A DNA stretch of 64,000 nucleotides from Clostridiales bacterium (lineage in GTDB: Bacteria; Actinomycetota; Coriobacteriia; Anaerosomatales; SLCP01): positions 104,045 to 168,044 of the forward strand of contig JAGXSG010000028.1 in assembly GCA_018333995.1 (NCBI GenBank), written 5' to 3'. Made by a program: the position numbers and the translations under genes. Of this stretch, positions 1-10,341 are shown piece after piece (positions within the stretch are counted from its first letter, which is position 1; each line of letters begins with the position of its first letter). Below the pieces are notes generated by a model. The model did not search any database and was not told the origin of the DNA. It saw only the letters and a program-made list of their open reading frames with translations.

Positions 1-1433
1 GACGGGGTCACGACCTGGTAGCGGTCGATCTTCCCGCCCTTGATGTCGATCCAGTGACCGAGCGCGCCGCGAGGCGCCTCCCACAGGCCACCGCCCTGAC
101 CATCGCCGCCGTTGCTGGGCTCAAAGTACTTTGAGTCGCCGCCAGCAATGGCGGCGATGAGTTCGTGGCACCACTGGAGCGACCAGTCGGCGACAACCTT
201 CGTCTCAAGGTTGCGTGCCGCGACACGGCCGAGCAATGAGACGAGTACCTCGGGCTTGCCAGGAGCGCCGAGCGCGGTGAGCGTGCTGTCGATGATGTCC
301 TGAACGGGAGAGACGCCCCTTAGGTACGCCACAAGCATCCGCGACAAGGGGCCAGCTTCCATAGGCAGGCCGTCGTAGCGGGGCGCCTTGTTCCATGAGT
401 AGCGTGCGTCCGTGTTGTACTCGTCAAACATGGCATTTGTTTCTCCCACTGCCGGGTTAAGACCGGTGGGGGAGTCGTACCACGCGTGTTCGATGTACTC
501 GGCGACTTTTGTCTCGTCCGGGTCTTCCACCGTCAGGCCCTTGCTGGTCACTACAACACCGCCTGGCATGTAGCGGTCCGTAAGCTCAGGTGATTCGGTG
601 TTGAACACACCCCAGGCAAGGAAGTTGCCATGGCCGCCGCCGTACTCGAGCGCGCTTGCGTAGAACGGGGCGATCGCGAGTGTGTCAGGGATCATTGTGT
701 TGGTGACCCAGTCGTTGAGGCGCATAAGACGGAAGAGAATGTCGTCGAGCTTCTGCTCGGTCGGGACGAATGTCGTGCCGCCCGGAAGCGAAGTCATGAA
801 GTGTGGGAACTTGCCGCCCATGATGGCGATGACCTCAGCTGCGACGGCCTGCATCTCAAGTGCCTCAAGGTAGTGCGCCACTGCGATCAGGTGCAGCTCC
901 GCTGGCATGTCCTGTGCGTAGGCCGGATGGCCAAACCAGCCGTTGGTAAAGATCGAGAGTTGGCCGTTGTCGACAAACGCTTGGAGACGCCTGGCCACCG
1001 CTCCGAAGTCCGACACGCCGGTACCAGCCTCATGCGCAAGCGCGTAGGTGTCGGCAATGTCAGCGGTGAGCGCTTTTACGGGGTCCACGTAGTCGAGCGC
1101 GGCGAGCGTGTAGAACCACAGGATGTGACTGTGAATGTACTGCGCCGCCTCGATCAGGTTGCGGATAATCCGGGCGTTGTTAGGGATGGTGATTCCGAGC
1201 GCTTTCTCGGTCGACATGGTTGACGCGTGACCATGGGAGATCGGGCACACGCCGCATATGCGCTGTGATATGTAGAATGCGTCGGCGGGTTCACGGTCGA
1301 GGAGGATGGTCTCCAGTCCGCGATATAGTCCGCCGGAAACCCAAGCGTCGGTTACGACGCCATCGTTGACCTCGACCTCGAAACGCAGGTGTCCTTCAAT
1401 TCTGGTCAACGGATCAATTACCGCGCGGGCCAC
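1..1433 (-). CDS. [NiFe] hydrogenase large subunit, group 1-like (3' end outside window)
   Basis: Catalytic subunit of a membrane-associated uptake [NiFe] hydrogenase that oxidises H2. The visible N-terminal ~477 residues begin with GTG at 1433, sharing one base with the TAG stop of the small-subunit gene, so the two are translationally coupled. The N-terminus reads VIDPLTRIEGHLRFEVEV, typical of the family, and the L1 nickel-ligand motif RICGVCPISHG (Cys-x2-Cys) is near residue 57. The C-terminal nickel-binding motif DPCxxCxxH lies beyond the left edge, so completeness cannot be judged. The family is usually 550-600 residues. Its Tat-exported partner implies that the enzyme faces the outside of the membrane. 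Confidence 0.93.
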   Translation of the reverse strand, partial: MARAVIDPLTRIEGHLRFEVEVNDGVVTDAWVSGGLYRGLETILLDREPADAFYISQRICGVCPISHGHASTMSTEKALGITIPNNARIIRNLIEAAQYIHSHILWFYTLAALDYVDPVKALTADIADTYALAHEAGTGVSDFGAVARRLQAFVDNGQLSIFTNGWFGHPAYAQDMPAELHLIAVAHYLEALEMQAVAAEVIAIMGGKFPHFMTSLPGGTTFVPTEQKLDDILFRLMRLNDWVTNTMIPDTLAIAPFYASALEYGGGHGNFLAWGVFNTESPELTDRYMPGGVVVTSKGLTVEDPDETKVAEYIEHAWYDSPTGLNPAVGETNAMFDEYNTDARYSWNKAPRYDGLPMEAGPLSRMLVAYLRGVSPVQDIIDSTLTALGAPGKPEVLVSLLGRVAARNLETKVVADWSLQWCHELIAAIAGGDSKYFEPSNGGDGQGGGLWEAPRGALGHWIDIKGGKIDRYQVVTP

Positions 1434-2599
1434 TATTTACCGCCTCCCTTCTTCATCCGCTTCGCATCGTGCTCCTTCGCCGCTTCGTACGGCGCTCCGT
1501 CGCCCATACGTCCGGCCACTTTCATCCCGATTCCATGAGCGATGAGGCCAGCCGCGGCGACACCGGCAACAGCTCCCGCGATAGTAACCGGCCGTGTGTT
1601 GCCGATGTTTGGCAACGGCAGGTCGCGGTGGCGGTTGAGGAAGGGGGCGCCGACGTCGACCCAGTTCAGGCTCCCGCAGCCGATGCATGGAGCACCAGAT
1701 TCGACGCACCAGCTCGTACGGCGGTTCCATCGAACGATCGGACAGTTGGTGAATGTCTGCGGCCCCTTGCATCCGACCTTGTATAGACAGTAGCCGAGCG
1801 CCTCTTCTTCAGTGCCAAACTCCGAGACGAACGCTCCGTTCTCAAAGTGGCCGCGACGTGGACAGTTGTCGTGGATGGTCTGCCCGAAGATGTACTTAGG
1901 CTGGCCGAAGCGGTTGAGCTTGTTCAGAATCGCGCCAGTTTCGAGCGAACCAAGAAGAAGGACGTCAACAACGATCGCGACAACCCACTCGGGGTTTACT
2001 GGACACGTGGGCAGGTTGATGACCGGGGTGGCAATGCCTTTCTCCTCCAGGTACATCGACACGCCTGTTGCGTCTGCGGGATTGGGGCGAGCCATCACGA
2101 ATCCGCCGTCAACCGCACACGAACCGACGGCGATGATCGCCGCCGCGTTGGGTGCGCCGAGCTCGAGTTCCTTAAGACCGGTCTTCCCGCCGACACGCAG
2201 CGTGTTGCCGTCAAAGCCCTTCATGACCGAGCCCTCGTAAATCAAGATGTAGCCAGGCTCTTCGAATACTGCTTCCGCCGCGTCGAGGGCGTCTTGACCC
2301 TGCGCCATCGAGAGCGTCGCCGAGAAGTTCAGCGAGAGCAGCTCAAGCACGATGGTGGCCACATCGGGCGTGTCAGCCTGAGCGACCGACTCGGTGCAAC
2401 CGGTGCATGCGCCACCGTGGAGCCAGACCGCAGGCTTAAGCTTTGCGCCCTTGGTGACCGCAGCAGCGATCTGGGGGACGTATGCTTCCGAGAGCCCGAG
2501 TAGTGCTGCGATCGATCCGCAGTACTTGAGGAAATCGCGACGCGACACCCCCCGTGCTGCCAGGAGATCGTAGATCGCGTCGTGGTCCTCATGCGCCAT
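1433..2599 (-). CDS. [NiFe] hydrogenase small subunit with Tat signal
   Basis: Electron-transfer subunit carrying the Fe-S clusters (388 aa). The twin-arginine motif RRDFLK near residue 19, followed by a hydrophobic stretch, predicts Tat export of the folded heterodimer. Cluster ligands are visible in GGACTGCTE, GSCAVDGG, PTCPVNPEW and CVESGAPCIGCG. A C-terminal hydrophobic helix (about 340-365) looks like the membrane anchor of group 1 enzymes. I chose the ATG at 2599 because AAGGAGGTG lies 7 bases upstream and because this places the Tat motif near the N-terminus. A longer frame runs to 2701 but its N-terminus is not hydrogenase-like. No cytochrome b subunit or maturation genes are visible in the window. 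Confidence 0.95.
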   Translation of the reverse strand: MAHEDHDAIYDLLAARGVSRRDFLKYCGSIAALLGLSEAYVPQIAAAVTKGAKLKPAVWLHGGACTGCTESVAQADTPDVATIVLELLSLNFSATLSMAQGQDALDAAEAVFEEPGYILIYEGSVMKGFDGNTLRVGGKTGLKELELGAPNAAAIIAVGSCAVDGGFVMARPNPADATGVSMYLEEKGIATPVINLPTCPVNPEWVVAIVVDVLLLGSLETGAILNKLNRFGQPKYIFGQTIHDNCPRRGHFENGAFVSEFGTEEEALGYCLYKVGCKGPQTFTNCPIVRWNRRTSWCVESGAPCIGCGSLNWVDVGAPFLNRHRDLPLPNIGNTRPVTIAGAVAGVAAAGLIAHGIGMKVAGRMGDGAPYEAAKEHDAKRMKKGGGK

Positions 2600-2919
2600 G
2601 CTATACACCTCCTTGTACCGTCGATAGAGTGCGAACAGATTACGCCGGGGAGTAATCGCGCGCATTGTCGCGGTAATCCCCAGGCTACGAGAGGGCCACA
2701 CCTCCTTCCCCCCGGGACGAGCGGAAAGTAGTCAGCATTATGCAGTGAGAACACGTGCGTTCGCGAGAACACCCCCGTCCCGATACTGGTATTCTACCCG
2801 CAACCCTTGCGCCCGCCAAAGTTGGCCACGGTATATGATAGATTAACGGATGTGAGCGGCCTTAGCCACGATACCACTGTGATTTTGGCCGTGCGTGAAC
2901 CGGTGAATGGAGCCCCGAC
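2600..2919. other. Intergenic region upstream of the hydrogenase genes
   Basis: About 320 bases separate the divergent hydrogenase and DUF2249 genes. Read on the minus strand, the strong ribosome-binding sequence for the small subunit is at 2605-2613. A second AAGGAGG-like stretch is at about 2700-2707 but has no start codon at a normal distance. An imperfect inverted repeat with GGGGA...TCCCC ends lies at 2653-2687 and could be a regulator site. No open frame here looks like a real gene, and I see no clear consensus promoter. Confidence 0.4.
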
Positions 2920-3204
2920 GTGTTGCACGATTCTGTTTCGCCCCCTAATGGCGTGGGAAGCAGGCTCGTTGTCGATGTTCGCGGGTGCTCTCCCGCCATT
3001 CGCCGAGAGATTGTCGTGTGCATCGTTGACAAACTACTCCAGCTCGATGCCAGAGATAGTCTCGTGGTGATCTGTGATCATGAGCCGGTAGCTCTTGGTT
3101 ACGGAATCGACCTGCGCAAGGAGACTCGCGGGAGGTTCGAGTACTTCTATGATCGGCGCACTGACGGCGCATGGGTCGCACTCATCAGACGCAAGCCGGA
3201 GTGA
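2920..3204 (+). CDS. DUF2249 domain protein
   Basis: Small soluble protein (94 aa) whose core from residue ~17 onward matches the DUF2249 pattern: LVVDVRG, then DKLLQLDARDSLVVICDHEPVAL and a C-terminal WVALIRR. DUF2249 proteins often sit near hemerythrin-like, nitrogen-oxide or respiratory genes, but their biochemical role is not established. The GTG at 2920 is the only reasonable start because an in-frame TGA lies just upstream at 2896. It diverges from the hydrogenase genes, so shared redox regulation is possible but not shown. The function is unknown. Confidence 0.7.
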   Translation: MLHDSVSPPNGVGSRLVVDVRGCSPAIRREIVVCIVDKLLQLDARDSLVVICDHEPVALGYGIDLRKETRGRFEYFYDRRTDGAWVALIRRKPE

Positions 3205-3232
3205 CAGCGCCGCTTTGCCGGTGGCAGCGTGT

Positions 3233-3937
3233 CTACCTGCGCTCGATGAGGAATGGCAGAGTGATAGCCAGAGTTTCGAGGTCGCCTCGGTAGTCAGCGG
3301 GCGCATCAGGATCCGTGCCTACGTAATACGTCTTCATTCCGACATCGGAGGCGGGAAGGTCGAGGACGCGGTCGTCGCCGACCATGAGGCAGCTGGTTGG
3401 TTCGACGCCGAGCGCTTCGGCGGTCTGCCTGAAGTACTCGGCGTACGGCTTGCACGCGTGCATCGTCTCGTAGCTTGTGACAACGTCGAACTCAAACCCA
3501 TCAAGTCCGGCCCATGCCAGACGGTGTTCGACGGCCCTGCGGGGGAACAGGGGGTTTGTAGCTACGGCGATTCTAAGCCCGAGTTCGCGTGACGTTTGCA
3601 GGGCGGTGTGCGCTCCACGCATCGGTCCATAGCCGTCGCGCAGCGCGGGGAACTCCTCATCGTAGAATTGATCGAACACGTCGCGATACTCGTTGAGATC
3701 GACCCCGGTCAGCCGCTCAAACTCCTGGTTGAATCTCTCCTGGTTCGTTGTACCGGGGTGTGGGAGCATCATGGCCTCGGTCGCTTCGTGTACTGCGCGC
3801 ATGAGTGATTCACCGGTGCCGTGTTGTGGGCCGATACGCCGCATCGCGTTACTGAGGGCAATAAAGTATCGGCCGATAAATGATCTGAGGTCGATGTCGA
3901 GCAGTGTCCCGTCGAGGTCGAACAAGATGCCTTGCAT
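3233..3937 (-). CDS. HAD-superfamily hydrolase
   Basis: Predicted phosphatase or related HAD hydrolase of 234 aa. Motif I FDLDGTLLD is at residues 6-14, with nucleophile Asp7 and acid/base Asp9. Motif IV is GDDRVLDLPASDVGM near residue 195. A helical cap (~18-90) between motifs I and II indicates a C1-cap protein, as in phosphoglycolate phosphatase or YjjG-like enzymes. The substrate cannot be read from the sequence. The ATG at 3937 begins directly with the conserved beta strand, and GGAGG lies about 12 bases upstream. It is convergent with the DUF2249 gene. Confidence 0.88.
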   Translation of the reverse strand: MQGILFDLDGTLLDIDLRSFIGRYFIALSNAMRRIGPQHGTGESLMRAVHEATEAMMLPHPGTTNQERFNQEFERLTGVDLNEYRDVFDQFYDEEFPALRDGYGPMRGAHTALQTSRELGLRIAVATNPLFPRRAVEHRLAWAGLDGFEFDVVTSYETMHACKPYAEYFRQTAEALGVEPTSCLMVGDDRVLDLPASDVGMKTYYVGTDPDAPADYRGDLETLAITLPFLIERR

Positions 3938-4031
3938 GAGGGGTTCAAACCTCCGATGGTGGGTGGCGCCGCGACAGACGGCGTGAGAACCTCATCCGTA
4001 CACGATGGTACCTGAGCGCGACTGTGCGTGC

Positions 4032-4055
4032 GAGGCGATCGATGAGGCGATCGAT
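4032..4055. repeat. Two perfect 12-bp tandem copies upstream of the Crp/Fnr gene
   Basis: The unit GAGGCGATCGAT occurs at 4032-4043 and again at 4044-4055, about 50 bases before the Crp/Fnr-type regulator start. It contains the palindrome ATCGAT. It may be a chance duplication or an operator; position alone suggests a link to the regulator gene. Confidence 0.5.
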
Positions 4056-4105
4056 GTGGCCGTGTGTGTCTCAAGTCACAGTCGAGGCGGGCCGATATCT
4101 TGCGT

Positions 4106-4804
4106 ATGGAGTCAACGACGGTGGACATACGAACCCAAGACAGATTGCGCGCGAACTCTCTGTTCGCCGCGTTAGAGCGCCATGAACTTGAAGTTCTTGC
4201 GGGGATCGTCGTGTTGCGCAGGTTCCGTAAGGGCTCGTTCATCCTCACGCAGAGTCATCCGGGCACATGCATGTACCTGCTTGTATCGGGAAGGGTGAAG
4301 CTCTCGGTCGCCTCGCCGGACGGCAAGGAGATTGTGCTAGAGCACATGGAGGCACCCGGGCACTTTGGCGAGATGGCGCTCGTGGACGAGAAAGTCCGGT
4401 CATTCGATGCGATCGCGATGACGGATGTCGAGGCCTTTGCGCTTGACGCCAAGGACCTTGTAGCGGCCGTGCGGGTGCAACCTGAGCTTGTGCTCTCGCT
4501 CATCGCGACGCAAGCGCGGCGGATTCGCGAGCTCGTCGACAGGCTTGAGGACCTCGCGTTCAACGACGCGACCGCTCGCGTCATGCGCGTTGTGCTCAAC
4601 ATCGCCACCGCCCGGTATGAGACGGAAGGTATCCCAATGGTCAAGGGGATGACGCACTACGACATCGCCACCTTGGCCGCAACGTCCCGCGAGACGGCGA
4701 GCCGGGTTATCTCGGCGCTCACCAAAGACGGCATCATACGGTCGAAAGGTCGCACGCTCGTCGTTGACGTGATAGCGCTGCGCGAGCGCATGGGTTCCGC
4801 CTGA
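4106..4804 (+). CDS. Crp/Fnr-family transcription regulator
   Basis: DNA-binding regulator of 232 aa. The N-terminal cyclic-nucleotide-binding-like beta barrel (about 15-130) contains GTCMYLLVSGRVKL and PGHFGEMALVDEK. A dimerisation helix follows, then a winged helix-turn-helix with recognition helix TSRETASRVISALTKDGII near residues 185-203. It lacks the N-terminal cysteine cluster of true FNR, so a [4Fe-4S] oxygen sensor is unlikely; the ligand is unknown. I took the ATG at 4106; upstream residues in the same frame are not family-like. Nearby redox genes (hydrogenase, cytochrome b5-like) are plausible targets, by inference only. Confidence 0.9.
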   Translation: MESTTVDIRTQDRLRANSLFAALERHELEVLAGIVVLRRFRKGSFILTQSHPGTCMYLLVSGRVKLSVASPDGKEIVLEHMEAPGHFGEMALVDEKVRSFDAIAMTDVEAFALDAKDLVAAVRVQPELVLSLIATQARRIRELVDRLEDLAFNDATARVMRVVLNIATARYETEGIPMVKGMTHYDIATLAATSRETASRVISALTKDGIIRSKGRTLVVDVIALRERMGSA

Positions 4805-4932
4805 CTGCGGGAAAGGCTAACTCACGCCGTTGCACGAGTCGTGATGCCGCACTGCCGCATGTCGCGCGCGCCATGTATCGCTGACGCGTTTGGGGATATA
4901 TGTGGCAGTGTCGCCGAGGCCAGGAGGGATTC

Positions 4933-5160
4933 ATGAAAGAGTTCACACTCGAAGAACTCGCAGCGTTCAACGGTAAGGACGGCAAGCCCGCATTCGTCGC
5001 ATACAAGGGTACGGTCTACGATCTCACGCAGAGCGCGATGTGGGATGAGGGTGACCACGAGGCGATGCATGCCGCCGGTGCCGATCTCACCGGCGAGCAC
5101 GAAGACGCGCCGCACGACGAGCACATATTGGACTTTCCCGTAGTAGGAACAGTCGTCTAA
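4933..5160 (+). CDS. Small cytochrome b5-like heme/steroid-binding domain protein
   Basis: A 75-residue protein made of a single cytochrome b5-like domain: FTLEELAAFNGKDGKPAFVAYKG is the opening strand pair and YDLTQSAMW follows. The histidines in GDHEAMHAAGADLT and in APHDEHIL are candidate heme ligands. The classic HPGG motif is absent, as in other short prokaryotic members. AGGAGG at 4922-4927 lies 5 bases before the ATG at 4933. No membrane segment is present, so it is probably a soluble electron carrier or ligand-binding protein. Its stop overlaps the end of the convergent RlmD-type gene. Confidence 0.85.
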   Translation: MKEFTLEELAAFNGKDGKPAFVAYKGTVYDLTQSAMWDEGDHEAMHAAGADLTGEHEDAPHDEHILDFPVVGTVV

Positions 5161-6476
5161 GGTAGCCGCTCGCCGTTTTGCCTGAAGATCACGACCGTCT
5201 CGACATGGTACGTCTGAGGAAACATGTCAACTGGCGTGACGCGTGTGATCCGGTAGTTCCGGTTTACCAGCTCCCGGGAGTCACGCGCGAGCGTTGCGGG
5301 GTCGCACGACACATACGCGATGGCGCGCGGGTTTGCCGAGACCACAGCGCGAAGCGCTTCGGGGCTGAGGCCTTGTCGGGGCGGGTCGACGACAGCGAGG
5401 TCAAACGCTCCGGCAGTCAAGAGTTCACGCGCGGCGTCCCCTCCCACGATGTCCGCGGGAAGACCGGCGCGATCAAGGTTACGGCGCAGGTCGGCAAGGG
5501 CATGGCGTGAGCCCTCGAATGCCACCACCTCACCGGCGGCTTGAGCGAGCGGCAGGGTAAACGTGCCAGCGCCTGCATACATGTCGGCTACGCGGTCGGT
5601 CGCGGCTGGATTGAGTCCGCTCATGACGAGTTCAACAAGAAAGTTCGCTGACGCGGTGTTGACCTGGAAGAACGATGGAGCTGAAATCGCGTAGTCAAAT
5701 CCCGAGAGTGTCTCAACCCAGTTTCCGCGACCCGTAAGAACCTCGACGCCCGCGATACGGCGGCGAGCCTCAGTGTCTCGAGCTAGCACACGGACAACAC
5801 TTGTTGCCCCTGCCGCGTCGGTGAGTGTGGCTCCAACCGCTGCTCGCGGAAAGGACGCCGGACGCGTCCATAGTGCGATTTCGAGGTCGCCGCGTTTCGC
5901 GGCCGCGCGCACTCCCACACGGAGTATGCCGAGGTCCCCGAACCGACCTGAAAGGTAGCGGAGCGCTCCGGTCAACGATCGGGGGAGTCCCTGCGCGCGC
6001 TCAGGGAGGAGCATGCACCTGTCAATTGCGACGATCTCCTCGGAGCGGGGTCGATGGTATCCCAGACCTGCCCTGCCGCTGGAAACGTCCCAGACGAGTT
6101 CGATCTTGTTGCGGTAGCCGAGTGGAGACTGAGACGCGCGAACTTCATCGACCACGACGCCATCCAGGCGGGCGATGCGCTCAAACGCGTCGGCCACGAT
6201 ACGGTGCTTGGCATCAAGTTGGCGCTCGTAGGCAATGTGTTGCCACTGGCATCCTCCGCACGCCCCGGCGTACGGGCACGGAGGAGTGATCCGGTCAGGT
6301 GAGGGAACGATGACGCGATCTATTGTGGCGCGCGACCAGTTCTGGTGTTCCTCGATCTCGGCCAGCGCGACCTCGTCTCCAGGACACGCTCCTTGGACGA
6401 ACACGGTTCGTCCTCCGGGCAGGCGGGCAACCCCGTCGCCACCGTACGCAAGACTTTCGATGATTACCGATATCAC
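5157..6476 (-). CDS. rlmD: 23S rRNA (uracil-5-)-methyltransferase, RlmD/RumA family
   Basis: SAM-dependent enzyme that makes 5-methyluridine in 23S rRNA (TrmA/RlmD/RlmC family, 439 aa). An N-terminal TRAM domain (IESLAYGGDGVARLPGGRTVFV) is followed by the [4Fe-4S] cysteines in CPYAGACGGCQWQ and a later CMLLP. The catalytic region has YAGAGTFTLPLA for SAM binding, DPPRQGLSP, and the nucleophile cysteine in YVSCDPATLARD. The GTG at 6476 places the TRAM domain at the N-terminus and has CGGAG about 9 bases upstream; an ATG at 6590 would add an unlike extension. Which uridine is modified cannot be decided without an alignment. Confidence 0.88.
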   Translation of the reverse strand: MISVIIESLAYGGDGVARLPGGRTVFVQGACPGDEVALAEIEEHQNWSRATIDRVIVPSPDRITPPCPYAGACGGCQWQHIAYERQLDAKHRIVADAFERIARLDGVVVDEVRASQSPLGYRNKIELVWDVSSGRAGLGYHRPRSEEIVAIDRCMLLPERAQGLPRSLTGALRYLSGRFGDLGILRVGVRAAAKRGDLEIALWTRPASFPRAAVGATLTDAAGATSVVRVLARDTEARRRIAGVEVLTGRGNWVETLSGFDYAISAPSFFQVNTASANFLVELVMSGLNPAATDRVADMYAGAGTFTLPLAQAAGEVVAFEGSRHALADLRRNLDRAGLPADIVGGDAARELLTAGAFDLAVVDPPRQGLSPEALRAVVSANPRAIAYVSCDPATLARDSRELVNRNYRITRVTPVDMFPQTYHVETVVIFRQNGERLP

Positions 6477-6679
6477 TGGAAGCTCCGAAGGACGTGGCGC
6501 GCAGATGCGTGTGCGTGCGGGTGAGCGGCGGTCGCGTCGCGAGCATGGTAGCATCACACAAAGGTGCACGTATTTGCACGCGTTGCGCAACGTGCCGATA
6601 GTTATAGATGTATTGCTTTGCGAGTGGTGTTGAGCGGAGGGGTGGAAGATCCGCCCGATGATCCGAGAGGGGCCGTGGC

Positions 6680-8395
<1,716 letters not shown>

Positions 8396-8469
8396 CCGTC
8401 ATACGGTGCCGTGCGCGGACGCTGTCCCGCTCCTCGGAGGCAACGCGATGCGGCAGGATGGAGATCGTC

Positions 8470-8916
8470 ATGGATACGATTACCGCGCGTTGGAGTGGGA
8501 ACCGGCAGTTCGTCGCGTGGGATAGGGCTGGTCACGGGGTGGTTATGGACGCGACCGCCGAGTACGCTGGTGAAGGCACGGGGGTGCGGCCCATCGAGAT
8601 GGTCCTGTACGGGCTAGCCGGGTGCACCGCCATGGACGTCGTGTCGATCTTGGAGAAGAAGCGCCAGGCGATCACCGGGCTTGAGGTGCGCGTGAACGGC
8701 ACCCAGCGCGCCGAGGAGTATCCGCGATACTACGAGCGTGTCGAAGTCCACTTTGTGGTGACGGGTTACGGCGTGGCCCCTGAGGCGGTGCGCCGCGCCA
8801 TCGAGCTTTCAGAGGAGAAGTACTGCTCGGTCAAGGGCATGTTTGGACCCCAGGTCGGAATGACGACGACGTTCGAGATCAGGGAGGCGCTGGCCGAGGG
8901 AGCCGTGCAGCAGTGA
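8470..8916 (+). CDS. OsmC family protein
   Basis: OsmC/Ohr-like protein (148 aa), a family with thiol-dependent peroxidase members acting on organic hydroperoxides. GLAGCTAMDVVSILEKKR carries the first active-site-region cysteine, and EEKYCSVKGMFGPQV the second, matching the paired-Cys layout of YhfA-type OsmC proteins. I prefer the ATG at 8470, with GGAG 6 bases upstream; an ATG at 8458 is possible. It stands just upstream of the glycosyltransferase gene with a 27-base gap. The actual substrate is not known. Confidence 0.88.
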   Translation: MDTITARWSGNRQFVAWDRAGHGVVMDATAEYAGEGTGVRPIEMVLYGLAGCTAMDVVSILEKKRQAITGLEVRVNGTQRAEEYPRYYERVEVHFVVTGYGVAPEAVRRAIELSEEKYCSVKGMFGPQVGMTTTFEIREALAEGAVQQ

Positions 8917-8943
8917 TCACGGGGAGGCCGGGACTGTTTCGCG

Positions 8944-9654
8944 ATGTCTGATGCTGTTGTGCTTCCGGTCTATAACGAGGAGCTGACGGTCGACTCGGTT
9001 CTGGACGCTGTCGCTTGTCACTTCGACGGAGATATCCTCGTCATCGACGACGGATCGACTGACGCTACAGTCGAAGTCCTTGGACGAAGGAAGGACATCT
9101 CGGTCATCACGCACCCGGAAAATCTCGGCTATGGCCGTGCTCTCGCCGAGGGGATATCTGTGGCCCGAGCGCGCGGTGTGAGCCGGGTCGTGACAATGGA
9201 CTGTGACGGTCAACATGAGCCCGGACATATACGGGAGTTCCTGTCTGTGCTCGATGAAGGCTACGATGTGGTTTCCGGCAGCAGGTATCTGCCCGGAAGC
9301 GAGGCTTTCGGGCATGCTCCTGCGGAGCGGCGCGCCGTCAATGAGAAGGTGACCGAGGTGATCAACCGGGTAACCGGGTGGGGACTCACCGATGCGTTCT
9401 GTGGCTTCAAGGCCTACAGGCTTAGCGCACTCGCCTCGATTTCTCTCAAGGAACCGGGGTACGCCATGCCTATCGAGTTGTGGGCGAAGGCGTACCGGGA
9501 GGGACTGCGAGTCACCGAGCGTCCGATCGCTCGCATCTACCGTGACCATAGCCGGTCGTTTGGAGGTGCGCTCGACGACCCTCGAACCCGGATGGAGTAC
9601 TACATGCGCGTGTGGAACACAGCGCTTCTCGGCGATGACGGAGAAGGGGGATGA
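8944..9654 (+). CDS. Glycosyltransferase family 2 (GT-A fold)
   Basis: A 236-aa single-domain GT2 enzyme resembling polyprenyl-phosphate sugar transferases. VLPVYNEEL begins at residue 6, the nucleotide-binding DDGSTD follows near 37, and the metal-binding region is MDCDGQH near 85. There is no C-terminal membrane segment. Its stop overlaps the ATG of the PIG-L deacetylase (ATGA), so the genes are co-translated. Together with the next two genes it could build or trim a glycoconjugate, but donor and acceptor are not evident. Confidence 0.88.
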   Translation: MSDAVVLPVYNEELTVDSVLDAVACHFDGDILVIDDGSTDATVEVLGRRKDISVITHPENLGYGRALAEGISVARARGVSRVVTMDCDGQHEPGHIREFLSVLDEGYDVVSGSRYLPGSEAFGHAPAERRAVNEKVTEVINRVTGWGLTDAFCGFKAYRLSALASISLKEPGYAMPIELWAKAYREGLRVTERPIARIYRDHSRSFGGALDDPRTRMEYYMRVWNTALLGDDGEGG

Positions 9655-10340
9655 GCGTGGTCGACATCGTGTGTATCGGGGCACACCCCGACGATGTGGA
9701 GATAGGGATGGGCGGCACGATCGCGGCGCTGGTCGCCGAAGGTCACGAGGTCGCGCTTATCGACCTCACCGATGGTGAGCCTACTCCGGCTGGCTCTGTC
9801 GAGACACGAATCGCCGAGGCGAAAGAGGCCGCGCGTCTGCTCGGCGTCACGGAGCGGCGGACGCTCACGCTCCCCAACCGCTATGTGTTCGACTCTGTGG
9901 AGGCCCGGATCGAGCTTGCCGAGGTGTTACGCGAACTTGGGCCTCGTGTTGTGTTCGCGCCGTATCCCCTTGACGCTCATCCCGACCATGTGGCGGCGGC
10001 GGCGATCGTGGACGGTGCCCGCTTCTATGCCAAGTTCACCAAGACGTCGATGACAGGCGAGCCTCACTATGTGCCGCGGCTCTACCGTTACCTGGCGGTC
10101 CACCTGCGGCTCGCTCGTGCGCCAGCGTTTGTGTTTGACGTCTCGGCGCACCTAGACGCGAAGCTTCTCGCGCTGCGTGCCTATCGCTCTCAATTTGTCG
10201 CCAACGAGCGCAATGCTGGTGCGATCGATTCGATCGAGGCCGCCGCGAGGGCGTGGGGCGCAATGATTGGAGTGGCGGCAGGTGAGCCGTTCTTCAGCGA
10301 AGAGCTGATCGGGGTACGCTCGATCGAGACGCTCGTGTGA
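9651..10340 (+). CDS. PIG-L/LmbE family N-deacetylase, BshB1-like
   Basis: Zinc-dependent N-acetylglucosamine-type deacetylase (229 aa). The metal-binding motif GAHPDDVEIGMGG is at residues 10-22 and the second, HPDHVAAA, near 104. The layout and length match the BshB1 branch, which deacetylates GlcNAc-malate in bacillithiol synthesis. RIAEAKEAARLLGV and the C-terminal AYRSQF segment are typical of the family. The start overlaps the GT2 stop, and the next gene follows after one base. No BshA-type GT4 enzyme is in the window, so a thiol role is only suggested by context. Confidence 0.87.
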   Translation: MSVVDIVCIGAHPDDVEIGMGGTIAALVAEGHEVALIDLTDGEPTPAGSVETRIAEAKEAARLLGVTERRTLTLPNRYVFDSVEARIELAEVLRELGPRVVFAPYPLDAHPDHVAAAAIVDGARFYAKFTKTSMTGEPHYVPRLYRYLAVHLRLARAPAFVFDVSAHLDAKLLALRAYRSQFVANERNAGAIDSIEAAARAWGAMIGVAAGEPFFSEELIGVRSIETLV

Positions 10341-10341
10341 G

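Noticed and set aside
630..1223. 197-aa plus-strand frame
   Set aside because: It is antisense to the hydrogenase large-subunit gene, whose family motifs are clear on the minus strand.
1847..2503. 218-aa plus-strand frame
   Set aside because: Antisense to the hydrogenase small subunit; no known motif.
2807..3070. 87-aa plus-strand frame
   Set aside because: Overlaps the DUF2249 gene in another frame and lacks any family pattern.
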